Part shown: one piece after another, positions 17,480-22,245 of the stretch
Numbering within the stretch: the stretch's first letter is position 1
Layout: each line of letters begins with the position of its first letter
Made by a program: the position numbers and the translations under genes
Assembly (NCBI GenBank): GCA_002811675.1
Contig: PDIM01010459.1
Coordinates: forward strand, 1 to 22,245
Length of the DNA stretch: 22,245 nucleotides
Source: Ichthyosporea sp. XGB-2017a
Taxonomy: Eukaryota; Opisthokonta; Ichthyosporea
Reading direction: 5' to 3'
Notes under the pieces: generated by a model
The model's input: only the letters and a program-made list of their open reading frames with translations
Database searches by the model: none
What the model was told of the DNA's origin: nothing

Positions 17480-17487
17480 TATTTATA
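17480..17487 (-). promoter_or_regulatory. TATA box of the lipase-like gene at 16231-17340
   Basis: The plus-strand TATTTATA reads TATAAATA on the minus strand and lies 140 bp upstream of the ATG at 17340. Confidence 0.6.
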
Positions 17488-17842
17488 GTCAGCCAGATGG
17501 TACACTCACTGGCACAGCAGGTCCCAAGGGATAAGATATGAGAGGTGAGGTGGAGAATTGGAATCGGACTGGAATTTAAAAGGCCTGAAGTACTCCAATG
17601 AGGTATCCTCGGTCCTGAAAACTTCCTTTTGAGTCGATTTGGACTCACACAGCTTAAAGGGTGATGTGGTTAAAACCACTGTAAAAATAGAACTTCGGTA
17701 CCTTCTTGCAGGAAACTTCAATGTGATTCGAAGTTTCATTTATTTTCCCGATCAAACAAAGGGCGGGAGATGCATCATGTCATGGCCACAGGCCACGTCA
17801 AAGGGGATGTGTAATCCTCATTGGAAATTCCCTCGAGGGAGT

Positions 17843-17848
17843 TTTATT
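17843..17848 (-). terminator. Polyadenylation signal of the lipase-like gene at 17864
   Basis: A minus-strand AATAAA begins 16 bases beyond the stop codon. A second AATAAA on the same strand is at 17739-17744 and may be an alternative site. Confidence 0.5.
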
Positions 17849-17863
17849 TGTTCACATGGGAAT

Positions 17864-18964
17864 TTAGTGTCTGTGTGTGCATTTCACACCGGTAGGCATC
17901 TGGCGGAAGTTACTTTTGGGGAAACGGATGAGGTATTCAACATGGTCCACCCATGAGCACTTGCTATAGGGGACAGAGTTGTGGCATTCCTTAGCCTCTC
18001 CAAACTTGTCATTGCAATCGGTCTTGTAGCGGAATTCGTTCTTGTTCACATCAATGGTCTCAAGGTAGACTTCATGGGGGACGTGCAGGTAGTTGCCCAT
18101 CCAGGTGGCGGGCAGGTATGGCACATTGTCGCCGTGGTCGGTGACACGGTGCTGGGTGCAGGTCATTTTCTCCATGTAGTACTGAACAAAAGCGTGGTTT
18201 CCCACACGGGGACTTCCATAAGTGTACACACCGTCAACTTTGACGCCATTAAGTACAAAGTCGATGGAGGCAAGGGAGGCTTGTGCAGCTCCCATTGAGA
18301 TTCCGGTCACGTAGAGTTTGTAGTTGGGGTTATCCTTGCGAAGATTGTTCACAATTGGGTACAATTGCTTCTGCAACTTGTTCTTAATGGCATAGTAGAA
18401 TCCCCAGTGCACACGGATTTTGCGCCAGAAATCAACGGGGAAGCCCCACTTGCCCTTGAGCGGGGTGGTGAGGAAATCCACATTCTCCAACCAGTTGAGG
18501 GTGGACCAGGTGGCGCGATAAGAGACCACAATCCCCCCGAGGGACTCGTCCACAAACACCATGGCCACAGTCTGCATAAACTCATCGTGGATGAGATCAA
18601 TGAAACGTCCTTTGGTGAGGTACTTGCACATGGGGCAGTTAAACTCCTCCAAGGAGGTATCGTTGCAGGAATAAGAGGGCACATAGGAGTAGTACCCGAG
18701 AGTCTGGGCAGTGGTGGGGTCAAACTTGGACAAGTTGATGTAGCGGTTATAGGCGCGCTCCCATCGGGACTTAGCGCTACCAGTCACCTGTGTGTTGGAG
18801 TCCCATCCGTTATTATGGTCGATTTTATCAGTCACGTACTTGTCCCCAATCACGGCAGAGACTTCCTCGTTCACGGATGCGTGAGCGGAACTTGCCTGGA
18901 AGAGGAAGAGCACACCACAGACGACTGCCAACTGCAGGGCAGTGATAAAGCGGATCTGCATCAT
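17864..18964 (-). CDS. Secreted class 3 lipase-like protein, divergent active site
   Basis: The protein has 366 residues. The frame extends upstream to a TTG at 19006, but the first ATG is at 18964, directly followed by another ATG, and gives a typical signal peptide (core about 8-22, cleavage probably after SSAHA). It is a class 3 lipase-fold protein: elbow GISMGA at 221-226 with Ser223, YGSPRVGN at 249-256, likely catalytic Asp279 in GDNVPYLP and His341 in VDHVEY. The triad is intact, but the elbow has Ile, Met and Ala where GHSLGG is usual, and the oxyanion loop reads R-A-T (150-152) instead of R-G-S/T. It shares YNRYI, SCND, CHNS and six or more cysteines with its neighbour at 16231, which marks a tandem paralogous pair. 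It has its own TATA box 148 bp upstream. Its codon use is more GC-rich than the neighbour's, perhaps reflecting high expression. Substrate and activity are unknown. Confidence 0.92.
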   Translation of the reverse strand: MMQIRFITALQLAVVCGVLFLFQASSAHASVNEEVSAVIGDKYVTDKIDHNNGWDSNTQVTGSAKSRWERAYNRYINLSKFDPTTAQTLGYYSYVPSYSCNDTSLEEFNCPMCKYLTKGRFIDLIHDEFMQTVAMVFVDESLGGIVVSYRATWSTLNWLENVDFLTTPLKGKWGFPVDFWRKIRVHWGFYYAIKNKLQKQLYPIVNNLRKDNPNYKLYVTGISMGAAQASLASIDFVLNGVKVDGVYTYGSPRVGNHAFVQYYMEKMTCTQHRVTDHGDNVPYLPATWMGNYLHVPHEVYLETIDVNKNEFRYKTDCNDKFGEAKECHNSVPYSKCSWVDHVEYLIRFPKSNFRQMPTGVKCTHRH

Positions 18965-19111
18965 AACAAAATAAGTAAAAATACAAACAAAGATCGAAAA
19001 AGGCAAGAAAGAGAATCAGTAAAGGAATCTCTTTTGTATCTGCGCAATTTTAAATTGTTTTGTTAAAATGAGTTAGAAACATATGAATTCCATCCTTCCT
19101 CCCCCCCTCCC

Positions 19112-19119
19112 CTTTTATA
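19112..19119 (-). promoter_or_regulatory. TATA box of the lipase-like gene at 17864-18964
   Basis: The plus-strand CTTTTATA reads TATAAAAG on the minus strand, 148 bp upstream of the ATG at 18964. It is preceded on that strand by purine-poor DNA and followed by a G-rich run. Confidence 0.6.
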
Positions 19120-20030
19120 CCAACACCCGTGAAGAGGAGGGGAGGAGGGATCCCATGACTGCTCATCGCTAATTGCAATAAATCCATAGCATTTTAAAAC
19201 ACGACACGGAGTAGTTTAACTACACTAACCTCAATTATGTTCCAATAAGCGAGAACAAAGACCTGCAATAATTAGTAATGTGAGATCCGTTTTCTTTGCT
19301 CTTGCATAGTTACCGTAACTATTAGAATTTAGATGGCGTACAGTACATGTACATGCATATGCTTATCATGCATGGATCCGAAACTACACAATTAGAATGA
19401 TATTGTTAATTCATATGTGGGGCTGCCACCCCTTTGCGTCTTCGCAGGGCCGTAAAATCCCCAATAATTGATGGCCTTTGCAGAGGGAGAGTTGGAGCAG
19501 TCAGAAGACAGATACAGTTTTAATTTGTGGGAAAATGACCAAGGCTAAAACACATCAAATTTACCCGATTCTATGTTTATGGTAACGCGCCAAGTGTTGA
19601 AGGGGGTTGGGGAAGTCCCTCGGGAGAATTAAAAGTAGAGTATAACAAGTACAAGTGCAAACAGCTGTGCATGTACATCATGTCCTGCATGTGATAATGT
19701 GTATTTATAGCGTTGAATCAAATTAACGCTCATATTGAGGCATTGTATTTGGCAATTCGGAGATAGTTGAGCAGACCTCTGTTGTAGACATAGAGCTGGT
19801 TATAAATGGTTATATTGGCTGAGAATAGTACTTTTTTTTTAACCGAAAGAACAGTATTTAGGTGTGGGTTAACGAAGTATGTAGTGCATGAGCTGTATGT
19901 AATGCATTGTATCTGGAGAAAAAAATACCAATGTCGCAAAAGGATGCATAATTTGTGTTTATGGTGGTCGTTATCCATTCAGATATGAGTTATGGCCTCA
20001 ACTAATTGAAGCCCTGCTCAAGAGACAGCC

Positions 20031-20060
20031 CCCACACTGAGTCAGAGGCTCTTGTGTGGG
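20031..20060. repeat. Hairpin-forming inverted repeat
   Basis: CCCACAC (20031-20037) pairs with GTGTGGG (20054-20060) and GAG (20039-20041) with CTC (20049-20051), giving 10 bp with a 1-by-2 internal loop and a 7-base terminal loop. It lies in a gene-poor region with no known role. Confidence 0.4.
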
Positions 20061-20720
20061 AGAAATCAGTGTCCAGGCACGATGTGGTCACAGCGAGAGG
20101 GTGAAAGGAAAGCCACACATGACTGAAGACAACAGCTGGAGGTGTATCATCACCTGGGAATAAACGAAATGGTAATTGTGCATTGCTAATGAGTTTCTTT
20201 ATTAATCCTGTTGCACTCCTTTAATGGGATAAGGACAGGGATAAGGCCATACATCCAAGCCAGCAACTGTAGATTGATACACAACCCACAGGAAACAGAG
20301 AAGTGTGATGGAGGAGTCTATCATTATTATAACCATGTAAGATGTAACAACAAAGGGAGAGGAGCCTGCCAGTCAGTTCACTGCCTTATCTTGGAGGTTC
20401 CCCTCAACTATTTCTTACCCTCTATAACAAGAGCACTGTTCCTTTCCTTTCCTTTGCAGTCACATGGAATTCATCAGCTTAGCTTAGAACCCCCAGTTCC
20501 AAGTAGGATGGATAACCAACCCTAAACTCACCCCTTTCAGTTAATATAATAATGTTTTGTTTGTTGAAAATTAAAGCAGTTGTGTGTATTTCCTTCCTTC
20601 CTTGTTTCGATTTTCTCTGATTTGGAGAGGGAGGAGGAGGCCTGGTGGTGGTTGATTCGAGTATTGCTATTGGATTTGGATTGTAAATTTACGCGCGTAA
20701 GAAGAAAAGAGGAGGGGATC

Positions 20721-21485
20721 ATGGGGAAGCAGTACCGGAGGAGAAGGAGGAGGGGAAGCGACTCCTCGTCCAACTCAGAGGGGGAAGGGGGAGAAGAAGG
20801 GATGCAAGGGGGAGATAAAGAAGAAGAAGAAGGAGGAGAGGGGGGTAGTCGATTAGGACAGGTGCGGCTAATGCAGCAGCTGAGGCGGTTAAAGCAGCAG
20901 CAAGGGCGAGGGGTGGAGAGTGTAGTGTTGCTGCGAGGGGGGAGAAGGAGAGGGGGAGAGGAAGGGGAAGAGGGGGGTGGGGAGGAAAGAGGGAAGAAGA
21001 AGAAGAAGAAGAAGGGGGAGGAGGAGATGGAGATGGGGGGGGAGGGAGAGAGGAGATATGGACTGGAGGAGCAGCCCTGGAAGAGACTGAAAGGAGGGGG
21101 AGGAGGAGGAGGAGGGGATTTAATGAAGTTGAGTCAGTTCAGTACGAGTAGCGATCACCGACTGGAGGATAAGCAGATGGTGGAGTACATTGAGACAAGG
21201 GTGGCTGAGGAACGAAACAAGAAGAAGAGGGAGAAACTGAAGGAGGAGGAGGAGGAGGAGGGAGAAGTGGATGCAGTGCAGAGGAGGAGGGAGGAGGAGA
21301 GGGAGTCACTGTTTGCGTTACCTGAAGGATGGGGAGGGAAGAAGAAGAAGAAGAAGGGGGGAGGAGGGAAGGAAGAGGAGGAGGAGGAGGAGGAAGAGGG
21401 ATTATTGTCCAGTCACATGTTAGTGGGGATCCCTGAAGTAGATGTGAGTCTTTTGGATCAGAACCAGAAGAAGACGAAGGGTTGA
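20721..21485 (+). CDS. C9orf78/Tls1 (Hep59) family spliceosome-associated protein
   Basis: The protein has 254 residues. The frame is open upstream, but the first ATG is at 20721 and gives the family's typical start, a basic run followed by serines and acids (MGKQYRRRRRRGSDS). Three conserved blocks of the Hep59 family appear in the expected order: MVEYIETR at 153-160 (human MMKYIETE), LFALPEGW at 197-204 (human LYELPEN) and MLVGIPEVDV at 233-242 (human MLSGIPEVD). Family members are nuclear and work in pre-mRNA splicing; human C9orf78 binds BRR2, and fission yeast Tls1 acts on splicing of telomere-related transcripts. Between the blocks lie long runs of Glu, Gly and Lys coded by GGA/GAA/AAG repeats, not found in the human protein. 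The C-terminus stops soon after the GIPEVD block, whereas the human protein continues for about 100 residues. Either that tail is absent or a 3' exon is missed; GTGAGT follows the GAT codon near 21443. Confidence 0.8.
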   Translation: MGKQYRRRRRRGSDSSSNSEGEGGEEGMQGGDKEEEEGGEGGSRLGQVRLMQQLRRLKQQQGRGVESVVLLRGGRRRGGEEGEEGGGEERGKKKKKKKGEEEMEMGGEGERRYGLEEQPWKRLKGGGGGGGGDLMKLSQFSTSSDHRLEDKQMVEYIETRVAEERNKKKREKLKEEEEEEGEVDAVQRRREEERESLFALPEGWGGKKKKKKGGGGKEEEEEEEEEGLLSSHMLVGIPEVDVSLLDQNQKKTKG

Positions 21486-21486
21486 G

Positions 21487-21533
<47 letters not shown>

Positions 21534-21897
21534 GGGAGAATTATGTTCTTTTCTTCTTTATTATTATTATTTGATTTGATTTAGTCTCTTACAAGACTGT
21601 TCTGACAAACGGAAGTAGAAAAACAAAACAAAAACACACACAAACAGGGGGAAGAAAAGAATCTCCCCACCTTCAGCCACTTCTTCTTTTTTTTTTTCTC
21701 TCTCTTTTTATATATAACCACCACCAATCAACAATAAAAAAGAAATCCCTCCACCTCCTGAGTCACTCCACTCATTTCAAATCAAACACAAATACTCGTC
21801 CCCCTCCCTTCCTCCTCCCCCCCTCCCTCCCCCTTTTCTTTTTCTTCCTTCTCTATTTATACAAAACTCCACTCCCCGTCCCTCCCTGTTCTTCCTC
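21486..21897. other. Convergent intergenic region with CA/AG repeats and pyrimidine tract
   Basis: It opens with an AC then AG microsatellite (about 21486-21529), has minus-strand AATAAA at 21557-21562 (TTTATT on plus) and plus-strand AATAAA at 21733-21738, and ends in a long C/T-rich tract (about 21799-21856). The two polyA signals overlap the opposing units, so the 3' UTRs of the flanking convergent genes may overlap. Confidence 0.5.
21733..21738 (+). terminator. Polyadenylation signal of the C9orf78-like gene
   Basis: AATAAA lies about 250 bases after the TGA stop at 21483-21485. It is the only AATAAA I found on this strand before the next gene. Confidence 0.4.
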
Positions 21898-22134
21898 CTA
21901 CTCGGTTATTCCGGGGAAGCACTGTGCCCACGTGCCCTGTGCGTGCTTGGCGTCCACGTGGAGGCGCATCTGCTTCGTCTTGGAGGCGTCCTGGAACTCC
22001 AACTTGCACAGCTGACACTGCGCCTTCTGCTTGGGGGGCTTGGCGATCTTGCCGTTGACGATATTGGGACGGGTGCCTGCCTTTTCCTCCTGTTTGCGCT
22101 TGAGATTACGAAGATCTTTCTTTGACTGTCCCAT
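21898..22134 (-). CDS. Small zinc-binding protein, ZNF706/At2g23090-like
   Basis: The protein has 78 residues, from ATG 22134-22132 to the stop at 21898. The N-terminal half is basic and Lys/Gln-rich (MGQSKKDLRNLKRKQEEK). The C-terminal half is a zinc-binding domain with Cys40 and Cys43 (CQLC) and His59 and His64 (LHVDAKH), followed by the characteristic CFP at 72-74. This arrangement and length match the small eukaryotic proteins typified by Arabidopsis At2g23090 and human ZNF706 (zf-met2 type domain). Those are small nuclear or cytosolic proteins of poorly defined function. Only about 110 bases of upstream DNA are in the window, so the promoter is probably outside. It converges on the C9orf78-like gene. 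Confidence 0.85.
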   Translation of the reverse strand: MGQSKKDLRNLKRKQEEKAGTRPNIVNGKIAKPPKQKAQCQLCKLEFQDASKTKQMRLHVDAKHAQGTWAQCFPGITE

Positions 22135-22245
22135 GATTTAAAATAAAAAATAAAAATTGATTTTTTAAAAAAATATTAATATACTTTAGATGATTTGGAT
22201 AAAAACAAAAAAAAATTATGAAATGAAATTAAGGAAAAGCAAGAA

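Larger units (their letters stand above)
17341..17863. other. Intergenic region between the tandem lipase-like genes
   Basis: It holds the promoter of the downstream gene (TATA at 17480-17487) and polyA signals of the upstream gene (17843-17848 and 17739-17744). The separate promoter and polyA signals show the two genes are independent units rather than an operon. No other gene is seen. Confidence 0.55.
18965..20720. other. Gene-poor intergenic region
   Basis: This region of 1.75 kb begins with the lipase-like gene's promoter (TATA at 19112-19119). It includes a cluster of CATGCA-type palindromes at about 19340-19376, a minus-strand TATAAATA at 19702-19709 without a convincing gene, and a hairpin at 20031-20060. 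Open frames at 19730-19978 (minus) and 20211-20525 (plus) have no recognisable domain, and the latter lacks an ATG start. Confidence 0.5.

Noticed and set aside
18965-19006. Upstream extension of the lipase-like frame by 14 residues
   Set aside because: It begins at TTG, and the ATG pair at 18964 directly precedes a normal signal peptide.
19730-19978. 82-codon minus-strand frame with an ATG
   Set aside because: AT-rich, no domain, and no TATA box at the usual distance.
20211-20525. 104-codon plus-strand frame with several cysteines
   Set aside because: It opens with TTG, has no ATG near its start and no recognisable family.
20580-20720. Upstream extension of the C9orf78-like frame by 47 residues
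   Set aside because: The extension begins at TTG; the ATG at 20721 gives the basic-serine N-terminus typical of the family.
1-22245. tRNA, rRNA, CRISPR, prokaryotic defence or mobile-element genes
   Set aside because: I looked for tRNA T-loop words, regular repeat-spacer arrays, transposase or reverse-transcriptase motifs and operon-like gene strings and found none. This is a by-eye scan, and a tRNAscan or Rfam search would settle the RNA part.

Overview
The window looks like nuclear DNA of an intron-poor, probably unicellular, eukaryote. The reasons are AT-rich intergenic DNA with many microsatellites, monocistronic genes on both strands, TATA boxes (TATAAATA or TATAAAAG) 139-200 bp upstream of ATG codons, AATAAA polyadenylation signals just after stop codons, secretory signal peptides, and two clearly eukaryotic nuclear genes: a C9orf78/Tls1 splicing-factor homologue and a ZNF706/At2g23090-type zinc protein. 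I see no tRNA, rRNA, CRISPR array, intact transposon or bacterial operon. I could not assign a lineage.

Layout. 1-800: a hairpin, then a small acidic minus-strand gene whose frame breaks once; a 67-nt GT-AG intron would mend it. 801-2811: mostly non-coding, with paired oligo-A tracts 22 nt after an AATAAA. 2812-3924: a short CzcO/FMO-type flavin monooxygenase with its own TATA box and polyA signal. 3925-5379: intergenic, ending in a promoter with a perfect 16-bp palindrome and a TATA box. 5380-6363: secreted class 3 lipase with a canonical active site. 7003-10623: a 1206-residue secreted or membrane-anchored, mostly disordered protein with a 14-cysteine module and a repeated LF-containing motif. 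10988-11197: a 69-residue single-span membrane protein (minus). 11824-13758: a 644-residue secreted or signal-anchored protein of unknown family. 14307-14528: a 73-residue minus-strand gene supported by a TATA box. 14529-16230: gene-poor DNA with short dispersed repeats and an orphan TATA box. 16231-18964: two tandem paralogous secreted lipase-like genes (minus) with altered oxyanion and nucleophile-elbow motifs. 18965-20720: gene-poor. 20721-21485: the C9orf78/Tls1 homologue, nearly all purine on its coding strand. 21898-22134: the small zinc protein, convergent with it.

Five or six of the roughly eleven genes encode products that enter the secretory pathway: three lipase-fold proteins, the 1206- and 644-residue proteins and perhaps the 69-residue one. 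A secreted digestive or cell-surface role is a reasonable theme, but only the lipase and monooxygenase families give direct functional information. There is no prokaryote-like system here. The freshest material is the diverged lipase pair, the repeat-bearing 1206-residue protein, the gene-poor repeat cluster at 15.0-15.8 kb and the core-promoter pattern. Several ORFs that appear to start upstream of an ATG begin at TTG; I moved those starts to the first suitable ATG.
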